Source: an uncultured Cellvibrio sp.
Lineage (GTDB): Bacteria; Pseudomonadota; Gammaproteobacteria; Pseudomonadales; Cellvibrionaceae
Length of the DNA stretch: 44,989 bases
Direction: 5' to 3'
Assembly: GCA_946481735.1 (NCBI GenBank)
Contig: CAMLOU010000012.1
Span: forward strand, 1 to 44,989
Positions 18,871-30,263 of the stretch are shown here, piece by piece (position 1 is the first letter of the stretch; every line of letters starts with the position of its first letter). The notes under the pieces are model-generated. The model did no database searches. It was not told where the DNA came from and was given only the letters and a program-made list of their open reading frames with translations. The translations under genes and the position numbers were made by a program.

Positions 18871-18929
18871 GGCTTATCCTCCAACGATGCGAGCCATTTT
18901 ATTATGCCTGCAAGGCGATCTATCAAGCA

Positions 18930-21900
18930 TTAACGGGATTCAGGGGTGTTATCCGGTGCGGAAACATCCTCTTGCCCTACCTCATCCTGCGGAGAATCCG
19001 TCACGGTATCGCCATTTTCACTTACGCTATTGCGCAGGCTGGTTTCACTTTCAAACAGACGGTCAAATTTCATCTCTGGCTCATCCCAACTGCCGCGAAT
19101 GCGGTAACTGATACTGGTCGCCTGGTCCACCTGCTTTTTAAAGATCTTACTGACCACGTATACACCAGCCGCAGCCGGCAGCCCGGTTGCCAGGGCGGCG
19201 AGAAAAGTCAGGTTACCGGCCACAGGCAAGGTGGCAACCAGACGGGAATCGATGGTCTCGTTCACCAGGTCAATACTGCCGGCCATTTGCAGCCGGCTGG
19301 AGGGGCTGCTCATTTGCAGGGGCTCAGTGAAGATGAGCTTTCCGGCATCGAAGGTAACGCTGCCGCGCAGCTCGTCATAGGCAAGACCGCTTTTATAAAG
19401 GTCTGAAAAGTCCATGCGCAGGCGGCGCGCCAGGGTATCAAAGTTAACCAGTGCCACCAGCCGCAAAAACCCATCGCTGCCAACACTGGGATTGCGTTTG
19501 AAACGCCCATCTTCCATCAACAGATTTACCCGCCCATTCAGGCTCTTTAACGCCACCTGGTGCGGCGAACCGGGCCAGGATAAATCCACTTCATACCGGG
19601 CCGTGGTACTTTCGATGATGTCCGGTTTTTCCCACTGACGCATCACGTCGGCGATATCACCGGCGCTCAAGAGCCCGACAAAACGCGTACGCGCCCCATC
19701 TGCGCCCTTGTGCCAAAACAATTGTGCGCCTGCCGGGTTATCGTCCGCTGCCGTGGGTAATCCGCTGACGGTAATCCCCCGGATATTGCCGCGGATATTA
19801 TTGAATACCGCCCCCTGCGCATTAGGACGCAGTTGCACCGACCAATTTCCGTAGTTGCTGTTTTCGTAATGCAGCTCCGCAATGCTGATGTCGGCGCTGG
19901 GCAGATCGCGCGGGTCGAACTCTGCCTCAATGCTGTCCAGGTCATCCGCCGACTCACCGAGCATGGCGCGTCCCAGATGCAGGTATTGCAACTCAATGGT
20001 GATGGGCAGACGCTGGTTCTCCGGCAAGCGCACCTGACCTGCCAGCACAGGGTTGCCGAACGCCAGGTGCCAGGCGTCGGCCTGCGGTTGAATCTGCAAG
20101 GCCAGGTTTTCCAGGGACAAGGGGCCGAGTTCATGTTTACCCAGGGTGATATCAGCCAGGAAGGGTAAACCGGCCACCTGGGTCGGGTCAGGCTTTTGCG
20201 GCGGTGGTGAGGGTACTGATGGGGGTGGCGTTGTGCCTTCATCCCCGGACATCTCTGCCATCGGCATCACCTTGGTCGCAGCCATCACCTTGGGCACGAT
20301 CTGATCGGTATAGCGTAGATAGCGTTCCTGTACGCTTTGCCATTGCGCCAGGTTGAATTCAGGCAAATACCCATTGAGTAAAAAACGTGTTTCGCGAGGC
20401 AACACAGCCGGGCGCGCGAGGGCGACATTGGCATTTAGCAACCGACTGCCCTCGCGCTCCAGTTTAAATAAGGCTTGTACGGCGTGATCAGGAAGCGCCT
20501 GATTTTTTTTAGCAAGGCCGTCAGATACCGTCGCCGCTGCACCGTCCGGCATAGCGTAATTCACATCAATCAGCGATGTGCGCTGGTGAATATGAAGGTT
20601 CACCCCCAACGCGCGCTGTTGCTCGGGCGGCTTGCCATAGGGCGCTGGCAAATCGACAGCCACACCCTCGAGGTTGCTCCGGACCTGAATACTGGCCAGT
20701 CTCCGGTCGGGCGCAGCCTTTATGGGGAGCTGCTCGTTGGCTGTTTCTCCAGACGCGGCTACATCTGCAGATGTATCTGGCTCACCGGGCTGGGCAGCGG
20801 GACGATGGATAATTTCGATGCGCGCATCGTAAGGAATCTTGCCGTCAAGGAAGAGTAACTCGGGGCGTTTGCTCCATTCCGCCAGACGCTGGTGCTTGAC
20901 GTTGCCTCTGACGTCGATAAGCGTCTTTCTGTCGGTGTCGCTGTTCATGCTATCGAGCTCGACGCCCACGGCTTCATCAAACAACCGCCCGGTCAGGTTG
21001 TGGCTGCTTAACCCCCTCCTGCTCGAATAGGTGATACGCCCCTGCACGGCCTCTATCGCCAGGTCGTAATCCTGCAAGGTAAAAGTCGGCACATCCAGAT
21101 CAACATCGACGCGCTGATAGGCACCCTCGCCCGATCCGCCCAGGGGAACGGCAATATCCAGGTGCGCCAGCATATCGCCGGTGACGTCCCAGCGATCCAT
21201 ATTGTCACCGATATACTGGCGCAACCGGCCTTCGCGCAACGCCCGCAAACCATCGCTGGCCATGCCACTGATGGCGCCTTTTACACGCAATAAGGAGCCT
21301 TGTCCGCCGGGAAGGGGACGGGATTGCACATGGGTCTGCTGCAGGTGACTGCTGTAGATCTTGCCTTCACTCACGCTGGCATCGACATAGTTATCGTTGA
21401 CCAGCAAACGTCCGCGCACATCGCGCAGGGGTGGCCAGCCTTCCTGGTAATTCAATTCCGCGTTGTGGATGTCGAGATACAACTGATGGCTGCGGGCCAT
21501 GGTGTTTTTGGTGTTCAGCGTACCGCGATAGACAAAGCCAACCTCATTGACCATGCCGTTGTTATGCTCGCCAATACTCTGCTTTAACCAGGACAACAGG
21601 GGCTGCGGCAAGACGGCCGGGGTATATTTCGGGTAATGCCCGGCGGCAATCTGGCGCGCGCCGATTTGCAGGTATAGATCGATATCACCGCTGTTGCGCT
21701 GCCAGGGAATAGCGAGCCACATATGTCCGTTAACCTGCTCATCGCCGCTGCGAAAGCTGAGTTCACCGCTGTTGACATAGATCTGGTTATTCTCCGGCTG
21801 CAATGACCAGGCAACCTGCCCCTGCGCCGTCTCAAATGCCATGGGCGCCGCGTAGGTGGGGATGTAATGCATGCTGAATCCCTGCTGGCTATCGATATTG

Positions 21901-23222
21901 ATAAAACCACCCCGTTGATCTGCCTGTACAAAACCATCCACCTGCCGCAAAGCCGGCACGCCCCGCCATGCATCCACCCCCACCTGATGAGCATTTGCCT
22001 GCAACTGCCAGGCCTTTGGCTCATCCAGCGGTACCCTTACCTGAAGGTTGCGCAGTTCGCCCTGGGGGTTGAGGGTGAGCAGTATGTCCTGCAAATTGCC
22101 GTCGCCGAATGCGCCAGCGTCATCCAGGATTCGCGTCCAGCGCTGCAAATCCAGGGCATCACTCTGCAATAACACCGGTCCTTCCATACTGGAGGCAGAG
22201 GCCGAGATGTTTAACGCGTCAATGCGGGTTTTGTTAACGTCAGCGCGAATATTTTGCAGGGCCAATTGCCACCCGCCCTGGCGCAACCAGTGACCGTTCA
22301 CCTGGGTGGCAAAGCTGGCTAATTCCAAACGACGATCCAGCACCGGCAAAGACAAGGTTTGTAAACCGAGGCTACCGCTCAGGTTAAAGCCTTCGCTGTT
22401 CTCTCGGGTGCTGAACCACAAGCGGGCATCCAGGGAGCCATCACTGCGCCATTGCCAGTCATCAATGCCGGGTAACAGCAAGGCGCCGGCAGCGGCCAAA
22501 GGCTCACTGGTGGGAAACTCATCCAATTGTAAATAACCACGGGCACTGAACCGTTGCTGATCGCGCGGATCACCCTGGGCTTCCATAACCAGCGTGACGG
22601 CATTCATGCGCTCCTCCACATCGACCTGGAGCGAAAGGCGATGGAAGTTGCCTTTGTTTTCCAGCCTTACCGAAGGCGAATCCAGGGCGATTTTATGGCC
22701 GTCGAGAAACGTGAAATCGAGGTGGGTTTGATGGAATTCGATATGGGTGGAGAGCAACAGCATATCGAACAGGGCATCCAGTTGGGCCGCCTCCTGGTCC
22801 TCCCGGGTCTGAAAACGCAGCCCCGGCAGTTGCCAAAAACCTTCAGGCGTCTGCTCAAATGCCAGTGCCGCCTGATGGACGTTGATACCGCCCCACACCA
22901 GGCGGAAATTCAACAGCGAACTGATCAGGTCCAGCCGCATGCGCGCTTTTTGCAAGGTCAGGATGGGCTCCTGCGCCTGGCTGGCAATGCGGATGTCACT
23001 CGCATCCACCACCGGTTTGAGTCCTTCCCAGTTAGCGCTGATCGCCCCAATGTGAACGTCGGCATTCAGGCGTTGGGATAGGTAGTCACTCAGTTCCTGC
23101 GGATATTCGCTCAACAGGTGCGAAAAGCTCCGCCCACACTGCACCAACACCGCCAGACTGATCAGGGCGATGGCGCACAGCGTGTAAAACTTTTTCACCA
23201 GATAGCGAAGCACGCGGGTCAT
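18930..23222 (-). CDS. yhdP: AsmA-like inner-membrane protein YhdP
   Basis: An approximately 1430-residue giant with one N-terminal membrane helix (FYTLCAIALISLAVLVQCG) and a long repetitive periplasmic beta-structure ending in an AsmA-type C-terminal module (LVALVNFDTLARRLRMDFSD, FDAGKLIFTEPLQMSSPSSR). This matches YhdP (DUF3971/AsmA2), one of the bridge-like proteins proposed to carry phospholipids to the outer membrane together with TamB and YdbH. It is longer than E. coli YhdP (about 1270); a Pro-rich linker (PPPSVPSPPPQKPDPT) accounts for part of the difference. The start is set at the ATG at 23222, where the conserved helix begins; the ribosome site is weak. It lies downstream of rng. 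Confidence 0.9.
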   Translation of the reverse strand: MTRVLRYLVKKFYTLCAIALISLAVLVQCGRSFSHLLSEYPQELSDYLSQRLNADVHIGAISANWEGLKPVVDASDIRIASQAQEPILTLQKARMRLDLISSLLNFRLVWGGINVHQAALAFEQTPEGFWQLPGLRFQTREDQEAAQLDALFDMLLLSTHIEFHQTHLDFTFLDGHKIALDSPSVRLENKGNFHRLSLQVDVEERMNAVTLVMEAQGDPRDQQRFSARGYLQLDEFPTSEPLAAAGALLLPGIDDWQWRSDGSLDARLWFSTRENSEGFNLSGSLGLQTLSLPVLDRRLELASFATQVNGHWLRQGGWQLALQNIRADVNKTRIDALNISASASSMEGPVLLQSDALDLQRWTRILDDAGAFGDGNLQDILLTLNPQGELRNLQVRVPLDEPKAWQLQANAHQVGVDAWRGVPALRQVDGFVQADQRGGFINIDSQQGFSMHYIPTYAAPMAFETAQGQVAWSLQPENNQIYVNSGELSFRSGDEQVNGHMWLAIPWQRNSGDIDLYLQIGARQIAAGHYPKYTPAVLPQPLLSWLKQSIGEHNNGMVNEVGFVYRGTLNTKNTMARSHQLYLDIHNAELNYQEGWPPLRDVRGRLLVNDNYVDASVSEGKIYSSHLQQTHVQSRPLPGGQGSLLRVKGAISGMASDGLRALREGRLRQYIGDNMDRWDVTGDMLAHLDIAVPLGGSGEGAYQRVDVDLDVPTFTLQDYDLAIEAVQGRITYSSRRGLSSHNLTGRLFDEAVGVELDSMNSDTDRKTLIDVRGNVKHQRLAEWSKRPELLFLDGKIPYDARIEIIHRPAAQPGEPDTSADVAASGETANEQLPIKAAPDRRLASIQVRSNLEGVAVDLPAPYGKPPEQQRALGVNLHIHQRTSLIDVNYAMPDGAAATVSDGLAKKNQALPDHAVQALFKLEREGSRLLNANVALARPAVLPRETRFLLNGYLPEFNLAQWQSVQERYLRYTDQIVPKVMAATKVMPMAEMSGDEGTTPPPSVPSPPPQKPDPTQVAGLPFLADITLGKHELGPLSLENLALQIQPQADAWHLAFGNPVLAGQVRLPENQRLPITIELQYLHLGRAMLGESADDLDSIEAEFDPRDLPSADISIAELHYENSNYGNWSVQLRPNAQGAVFNNIRGNIRGITVSGLPTAADDNPAGAQLFWHKGADGARTRFVGLLSAGDIADVMRQWEKPDIIESTTARYEVDLSWPGSPHQVALKSLNGRVNLLMEDGRFKRNPSVGSDGFLRLVALVNFDTLARRLRMDFSDLYKSGLAYDELRGSVTFDAGKLIFTEPLQMSSPSSRLQMAGSIDLVNETIDSRLVATLPVAGNLTFLAALATGLPAAAGVYVVSKIFKKQVDQATSISYRIRGSWDEPEMKFDRLFESETSLRNSVSENGDTVTDSPQDEVGQEDVSAPDNTPESR

Positions 23223-23321
23223 TCGACAGTATTCAATTCCAGGTATTAACAGGTTTGCACACAAGCCGCCGGGCGTTATGCGTGCACGTAAAAACTACCC
23301 TTGGCCCAGCGCTAAGTGCGC

Positions 23322-24791
23322 CTAGACCAACACAATGTCGTATTGCTCCTGGGTAAACAGAGTCTCTACCTGAAACTCGATGGTGCGCCCGATAAAGGCT
23401 TCAAGGTCCGCCACATAAGCGGCCTCCTCATCCAGCAGGCGATCCACCACCACAGCAGATGCCAGCACCAAAAACTTTTCGTTGTTATAGGTCCGCGCCT
23501 CACGCAGGATTTCGCGAAAGATCTCATAGCAGACTGTCTCCGCCGATTTGACCTGCCCGCGCCCATGGCATACCGGGCAGGGTTCGCACATCATCTGCCC
23601 GAGGGATTCACGGGTTCGCTTGCGCGCCATCTCGATCAGCCCCAACTCTGACACACCGGTAATGCGGGTCTTGGCGTGATCTTTCTCCAGGGCTTTCTCC
23701 AGCGTGCGCAACACCTGCCGCTGATGCTCCGGGTCCTGCATATCGATAAAGTCCAACACAATGATGCCACCCAGATTGCGCAGACGCAGTTGACGGGCGA
23801 TAGCGCTGGCGGCTTCCAGGTTGGTCTTGAAGATGGTTTCTTCCAGGTTGCGATGGCCGACAAACGCCCCGGTATTCACATCCACCGTGGTCATGGCCTC
23901 GGTCTGCTCGATAATCAGGTAACCGTTGGATTTGAGTGGTACGCGGGTGTCCAGTGCGCGGCGGATTTCTTCCTCCACACCGTAGAGATCCAGCAGTGGC
24001 CGACCATCGGTATAGCACTCAATCAGCTCCACCAGCTGCGGATAATAATTGGCGGCAAAGTCGCGCATCTGCTTCCAGCTCAGGCGCGAATCGACTCGAA
24101 TTTTTTCCAGCGGCGCCCGCGCCAGATCACGTAAGGCGCGCAGGTACAGTGGCATGTCTTCATGGATCACCGCCGGGGCATCGACCGTTGGCTGTTTGGC
24201 ACTCAAGTCTGCCCAAAGTTTCTGCAAGAAAGGGATGTCCGCCACGATGGATTCAATATCCACCCCTTCCGCCACCGTGCGCACAATAAACCCGCCACTG
24301 ACGCCGGAGGCTTGGGCGGCAGCTTCCACGCCCTGCCGCAGCCGCTCCCGCTCCTGCTCGTCATCAATACGCGTCGACACGCCGATGTGCAGGCTATTAG
24401 GCATATACACCAGGTAGCGTGACGACAACGTCAGGTGTGTTGTCAGCCGTGCACCTTTAGTCCCGATGGGGTCTTTGGCAACCTGGACCAACAAAGTTTG
24501 CCCGTCGCGCACCAGGGTGCGGATATCCGGCAGGTCGTGGCGACGCGATTCACCTTCCGGCGGTTCCGGGATCATGTCAGCTACATGGATAAAACCCGTG
24601 CGGCCCAGGCCGATATCCACAAATGCCGCCTGCATGCCCGGCAGCACACGCACTACCTTGCCTTTATAGATGTTGCCAACGTAGCCCTTGCCATGGCTGC
24701 GCTCGATGTACAGTTCCTGCACCACACCGTTTTCCACCAGCGCTACCCGTGTTTCCACCGGAGAGACGTTGATCAGTATCTCTTCACTCAT
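23322..24791 (-). CDS. rng: Ribonuclease G
   Basis: A 489-residue endoribonuclease of the RNase E/G family that matures 16S rRNA 5' ends and decays some mRNAs. An S1 domain (about 38-125: GNIYKGKVVRVLPGMQAAFVD-like) precedes the catalytic core with the two metal-binding Asp residues in MTTVDVNTG and IVLDFIDMQ. The zinc-link is CEPCPVCHGRG. Length matches RNase G and there is no RNase E-type scaffold tail. The ATG at 24791 overlaps the end of maf by 8 bases; an in-frame start at 24830 is inside maf and adds unrelated residues. Confidence 0.96.
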   Translation of the reverse strand: MSEEILINVSPVETRVALVENGVVQELYIERSHGKGYVGNIYKGKVVRVLPGMQAAFVDIGLGRTGFIHVADMIPEPPEGESRRHDLPDIRTLVRDGQTLLVQVAKDPIGTKGARLTTHLTLSSRYLVYMPNSLHIGVSTRIDDEQERERLRQGVEAAAQASGVSGGFIVRTVAEGVDIESIVADIPFLQKLWADLSAKQPTVDAPAVIHEDMPLYLRALRDLARAPLEKIRVDSRLSWKQMRDFAANYYPQLVELIECYTDGRPLLDLYGVEEEIRRALDTRVPLKSNGYLIIEQTEAMTTVDVNTGAFVGHRNLEETIFKTNLEAASAIARQLRLRNLGGIIVLDFIDMQDPEHQRQVLRTLEKALEKDHAKTRITGVSELGLIEMARKRTRESLGQMMCEPCPVCHGRGQVKSAETVCYEIFREILREARTYNNEKFLVLASAVVVDRLLDEEAAYVADLEAFIGRTIEFQVETLFTQEQYDIVLV

Positions 24792-25404
24792 CAAGTTGAT
24801 CCTTAACCGGCTGCCACCAGGGCACGCCAAAGATTTGCATTAATTCCACGGTCGCCTCAATGGGTAAGCCCACCACGCCGCTGTAGCTGCCCCGCAAACT
24901 ACTGACAAAGACGGCACCCAAGCCCTGGATTGCATATGCACCTGCCTTATCGCAAGGCTCGCCGGAAGCCCAATAATCATTGATTTCATCATCGCTCAAT
25001 GGGCGAAATTCAACCTCTGTCACCGATAGCCTGCTGTGCGACGCCTCACGGTTCGTGAGCGCCACCGCTGTCATCACCTGGTGTGTGCGACCCGATAGCT
25101 GCTTTAACATCTCACGGGCATGGGCTTTATCCTGTGGCTTTTCCAGTATCGCCCCGTCACACACCACGATGGTGTCAGCGCCCAGCACCGGCAACTCGGG
25201 CAGGCCTAACGCCTGCATAACCGTCACACCCGCAAGGGATTTTTCCTGTGCCAAACGCTGGACGTACTCCTCCGGTCGCTCGCCTGTGAGCGGCATCTCC
25301 GGCACATCAACTTGCAGCACACTGTGGTTAACACCGATCTGGTTAAGCAGCTCCCGCCGCCGGGGCGAGCGTGACGCCAGGTAGAGATGAGATGTAGCAA
25401 CCAT
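24784..25404 (-). CDS. maf: Maf-like nucleotide pyrophosphatase
   Basis: A 206-residue Maf/HAM1-superfamily protein that hydrolyses non-canonical or modified NTPs (dTTP/UTP type in the YhdE subgroup). Family motifs are YLASRSPRRRELL at the start, GADTIVVCDG in the middle and AYAIQGLGAVFVSSLRGSYSGVVGLPI near the end. The mreBCD-maf-rng-yhdP order is conserved in gammaproteobacteria. The ATG at 25404 is used; a TTG one codon upstream is possible. Confidence 0.95.
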   Translation of the reverse strand: MVATSHLYLASRSPRRRELLNQIGVNHSVLQVDVPEMPLTGERPEEYVQRLAQEKSLAGVTVMQALGLPELPVLGADTIVVCDGAILEKPQDKAHAREMLKQLSGRTHQVMTAVALTNREASHSRLSVTEVEFRPLSDDEINDYWASGEPCDKAGAYAIQGLGAVFVSSLRGSYSGVVGLPIEATVELMQIFGVPWWQPVKDQLDE

Positions 25405-25498
25405 CAACTGAACAACCCCTGAATGGTGAGAAAATGAAGCAAAAGCCTGTGGTTCATTATCATCCTAATCCCAAGCCGCCAGCGGTTATTGGACCGCC

Positions 25499-25987
25499 TC
25501 AGGCGATGCGATAGCGTCGGCGCACCGCCTCCAACCAAAGGTAGCAGATAGGCCAGAAGCACGCGCTGGCAAACGCCGGGTATAAAAACATAATGCCGCT
25601 CAATGGCCTGCCGCTCATGGCCTGCACCCAGTTGTCCGTCAATTGGGCAATACCCACTAATACAAACACCCAGCAAGATTGTTTCCAGAGGGAGTAATTG
25701 CGTACCCGTTGATAAGACAGAAGGCAGATATAGGCCACAATAACCAGTGCCAGACCATGCTGGCCAAAGGGCACACCTTCCAGTAAATCCTGGAATAAAC
25801 CAAGTAATATCAGGAGTATCAGGCTGGTGCGCAGCGGCAAGGTAAAAATCCAGTAAATGGCGACCATGACCACAAACTCGGGGCGCCACCAGCGCCATGA
25901 CAACGGCAGAGGGTAGACAGCAAGTAACAGCGCCAACACAAAGGTTGCGGCAATAACGACCTGGGCATGGTATCTGGCCGGCAACAT
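25499..25987 (-). CDS. mreD: Rod shape-determining protein MreD
   Basis: A 162-residue polytopic inner-membrane protein with about five hydrophobic helices (VVIAATFVLALLLAVYP, FVVMVAIYWIFTLPL, HGLALVIVAYICLL and others), the size and pattern of MreD. It works with MreC, RodZ and the RodA-PBP2 synthase. Its ATG overlaps the mreC stop in an ATGA arrangement. The other long minus-strand frame over the same bases is a shadow. Confidence 0.94.
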   Translation of the reverse strand: MLPARYHAQVVIAATFVLALLLAVYPLPLSWRWWRPEFVVMVAIYWIFTLPLRTSLILLILLGLFQDLLEGVPFGQHGLALVIVAYICLLSYQRVRNYSLWKQSCWVFVLVGIAQLTDNWVQAMSGRPLSGIMFLYPAFASACFWPICYLWLEAVRRRYRIA

Positions 25988-26820
25988 CAGGGAGTATTGT
26001 CCCGAGAATCAAAGACCAGCAGAACATGACGGCTGCGATCCAGACGGGCCATCGGGCGGGCAATTACCGTGGCGAATGCCTGGCCGGGATCGCGCACAAC
26101 GCTTTCGACTTCCGCGACCGGGTAGCCCACGGGAAATCGCTTGCCCAAGCCGGAGCTGACCAGCAAGTCGCCTTCCCGAATATCAGTGGTGTTGGAGACG
26201 TGCCGCAAACGCAGACGGTTAAGGTCACCCGTGCCTTCCGCAATGGCGCGCACACCGTTGCGGTTCACTTGCACGGGCAAGGCATGGGTGGCATCCGAGA
26301 TCAACAGCACCCGGCTGCTGTGTTCACTGACCTCAATAACCTGCCCCATCAGGCCGAAAGCATCCAACAATGGTTGACCCTCAAAGACACCTTCGTTGGC
26401 GCCACGATTGATCACCACCGTGTGGCTCAAGGGGTTGGGAGACACACCGATCAACTCGGCCACCAGCACACTGTCCTGCAAGATATCGGTGGCGTTCATC
26501 AGTTGGCGCAGGCGCACGTTTTCAGCGGCCAGGGCGGCCATCTGCTGGAGTTTGCGCTGATGGATAAGCAGTTCGGTTTTAAGGGTCTCGTTCTCAAGCG
26601 CCAGTTCGCGCCGGGAAACAAAGGTGTTCTGGCGCCACACATCAAGGCGATGCGGTATGTCGGTAAGTTGGTAGAAAGGCACGGCCAGGACACTGAGTTG
26701 CTGGCGCACCGGCGTCAACCAATTGGTGTAGATGCTGATAAAGATCAGGGCGATCATCAGCACAATAAATATTAATGCCCGCGACGTCCCCGCAGAACCT
26801 TTTGTGAACAGAGGTTTAAT
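25987..26820 (-). CDS. mreC: Rod shape-determining protein MreC, apparent ATT start
   Basis: A 277-residue bitopic protein: short cytoplasmic N-terminus, membrane helix (RALIFIVLMIALIFISIYT), coiled coil (LALENETLKTELLIHQRKLQQ) and a periplasmic beta domain with NRGANEGVFEGQPLLD and LLISDATHALPVQVNR. MreC links MreB filaments to the PBP2-RodA elongasome. The frame has no ATG early enough: starting at 26763 (GTG) would delete the family N-terminus and part of the helix. Translating upstream gives KPLFTKG, which aligns with the E. coli start MKPIFSRG as I recall it, placing the start at an ATT at 26818-26820 with GGGAGAA 6 bases before it and an in-frame TAA five codons further up. Confidence 0.9.
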   Translation of the reverse strand: MKPLFTKGSAGTSRALIFIVLMIALIFISIYTNWLTPVRQQLSVLAVPFYQLTDIPHRLDVWRQNTFVSRRELALENETLKTELLIHQRKLQQMAALAAENVRLRQLMNATDILQDSVLVAELIGVSPNPLSHTVVINRGANEGVFEGQPLLDAFGLMGQVIEVSEHSSRVLLISDATHALPVQVNRNGVRAIAEGTGDLNRLRLRHVSNTTDIREGDLLVSSGLGKRFPVGYPVAEVESVVRDPGQAFATVIARPMARLDRSRHVLLVFDSRDNTP

Positions 26821-26944
26821 GGCAAGTTCTCCCGTTTAGCGAGGGAGCGGTAATCCGGCACCGCCCCAAGACAACAGGTTATAGGAATTGGAGGCCGACA
26901 ATCCTGCATACACCTGAGACATGATCATCGGTAAGCGCTATTGA

Positions 26945-28399
<1,455 letters not shown>

Positions 28400-28687
28400 A
28401 TGGCTGTAGACCGTTCCGATATCGCAAAACTGGCCGAGCTGGCGCGCATCGCTATCTCTGAAAACACCGCTGACCAGGTGGCCAACAGCATCTCTGATGT
28501 CCTCGCTCTGGTTGACCAACTGCAAGCCGTCAATACGGATGGTGTTGTCCCCATGGCTCATCCGCTGGACGCGGTCCAACGCCTGCGCGCCGATGAAGTG
28601 ACCGAGCCCAACCAACGCGAACGCTTTCAGGCCATTGCCCCGGCAACCCAGGATGGCCTTTACCTGGTCCCCCAGGTGATCGAATAA
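28400..28687 (+). CDS. gatC: Asp-tRNA(Asn)/Glu-tRNA(Gln) amidotransferase subunit C
   Basis: A 95-residue protein, the normal size of GatC, which ties GatA to GatB. Typical segments: [20 protein letters not shown] at the start, [18 protein letters not shown] in the middle and [10 protein letters not shown] at the end. I use the ATG at 28400; a GTG at 28388 is in frame but the conserved N-terminus begins at the ATG. Confidence 0.96.
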   Translation: MAVDRSDIAKLAELARIAISENTADQVANSISDVLALVDQLQAVNTDGVVPMAHPLDAVQRLRADEVTEPNQRERFQAIAPATQDGLYLVPQVIE

Positions 28688-28751
28688 ACCCTCACAGACC
28701 CAGCCTGCTGGCAAGCTTTGCCAGTCCATGAACGACCAGGAATTTTTTGCA

Positions 28752-30206
28752 ATGCACCAATTCACCATTGCCGAGTTGACCCAGGGCCTGCGCCGCAAGG
28801 ACTTCTCCAGTACCGAACTTACCCAACATTATCTCGACCGCATCGCGCGGCTGGATACCACCTACAACAGCTACATTACCGTTACCCCGGAGCTGGCGCT
28901 GGCACAAGCTGCCGCCGCCGACAAACGTCTGGCGGCCGGTGATGCGCCGGCATTATGCGGTATCCCTATCGCCCACAAAGACATCTTCTGTACCACCGGT
29001 GTGCGCACCAGTTGCGCATCCAGGATGCTCGACAATTTTATCGCGCCCTACAACGCCACCATCGTGGAAAATTACCTGGCGGCCGGCGTGGTGATGTTGG
29101 GTAAAACCAACATGGATGAATTCGCCATGGGTTCATCCAATGAAACCAGTTACTACGGCCCGGTGAAAAATCCCTGGGCGACAGATTGTGTTCCCGGCGG
29201 TTCATCGGGCGGTTCCGCCGCTGCCGTGGCCGCACATCTTGCGCCGGGCGCAACCGCCTCCGATACCGGTGGCTCCATTCGCCAACCGGCAGCCCTGTGT
29301 GGCCTCACCGGTATCAAGCCGACCTATGGCCGGGTGTCGCGCTGGGGCATGATTGCGTTTGCCTCGAGCCTTGATCAGGCCGGCACCCTGACCCGCACTG
29401 CCGAAGATGCGGCCTTGATGATGAATGACCTGGCCAGCTTCGATCCGAAAGATTCCACCTGCGTTGAGCGCGATGTACCGGATTACACCGCCGACCTGAA
29501 CAATCCCCTGACCGGTCTCAAGATTGGTGTACCCAAAGAATATTTTGGTGAAGGGTTGAATCCGCAAACTGCCGCGCATGTAGAAGCCGCCATCAAGGTG
29601 TACGAAAAGTTGGGCGCGACGATTCACAGTATCAGCCTGCCCCACACGCATCTCGCGGTACCGGCCTACTACGTGATTGCGCCAGCGGAGTGTTCAGCCA
29701 ACCTGTCGCGCTTTGACGGTGTACGTTACGGCTATCGCTGTGAAAACCCGAAAGACCTCGCCGATCTGTACAAGCGCTCGCGGGCGGAAGGTTTCGGCGA
29801 TGAAGTGAAGCGCCGCATTTTAGTAGGCAGCTATGCCTTGTCTGCCGGTTATTACGATGCCTACTACAGCAAGGCACAAAAAGTCCGTCGCCTGATCAAG
29901 CAAGATTTTGTGGACGCTTTCACCCAGGTGGACGTGATCCTCGGCCCGACCTCGCCTTCGCCCGCCTTTGCTTTTGGTTCCAAGACCAAAGATCCGGTGG
30001 CCATGTATCTGGAAGATATCTATACCATCGCCACCAACCTGGCGGGGCTGCCCGGGTTGTCGATTCCCTGCGGCATGGTGGACAACAAGCCGGTGGGCCT
30101 GCAGTTGATTGGCGATTATTTTGCTGAAGCCCGCTTGCTGAATGTGGCACACCAGTTCCAGCAATCCACTGACTTCCATCAACAGACCGCACCGGGTATT
30201 GAGTAA
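28752..30206 (+). CDS. gatA: Asp-tRNA(Asn)/Glu-tRNA(Gln) amidotransferase subunit A
   Basis: A 484-residue amidase-signature enzyme that frees ammonia from glutamine for tRNA transamidation. The Ser-cisSer-Lys triad is visible as the Lys in [10 protein letters not shown], the Ser of [10 protein letters not shown] and the Ser in [12 protein letters not shown]. The start MHQFTIAEL follows an AGGAA site; an in-frame ATG at 28728 adds eight residues. Presence of gatCAB implies that Asn-tRNA or Gln-tRNA is made through the indirect route. Confidence 0.97.
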   Translation: MHQFTIAELTQGLRRKDFSSTELTQHYLDRIARLDTTYNSYITVTPELALAQAAAADKRLAAGDAPALCGIPIAHKDIFCTTGVRTSCASRMLDNFIAPYNATIVENYLAAGVVMLGKTNMDEFAMGSSNETSYYGPVKNPWATDCVPGGSSGGSAAAVAAHLAPGATASDTGGSIRQPAALCGLTGIKPTYGRVSRWGMIAFASSLDQAGTLTRTAEDAALMMNDLASFDPKDSTCVERDVPDYTADLNNPLTGLKIGVPKEYFGEGLNPQTAAHVEAAIKVYEKLGATIHSISLPHTHLAVPAYYVIAPAECSANLSRFDGVRYGYRCENPKDLADLYKRSRAEGFGDEVKRRILVGSYALSAGYYDAYYSKAQKVRRLIKQDFVDAFTQVDVILGPTSPSPAFAFGSKTKDPVAMYLEDIYTIATNLAGLPGLSIPCGMVDNKPVGLQLIGDYFAEARLLNVAHQFQQSTDFHQQTAPGIE

Positions 30207-30263
30207 CACGGCGAAAGCCTTACGCGGAATCGAACGAGCAGAACCGAACAAGAGAGCATCAAG

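Noticed and set aside
23676..24134. A 152-codon plus-strand frame opposite rng
   Set aside because: Antisense to a well-supported rng, with no start signal or recognisable sequence.
25404..26063. A 219-codon minus-strand frame across mreD and the end of mreC
   Set aside because: It overlaps mreD and part of mreC in another frame. The mreD frame has the correct membrane-helix pattern and an ATGA junction with mreC.
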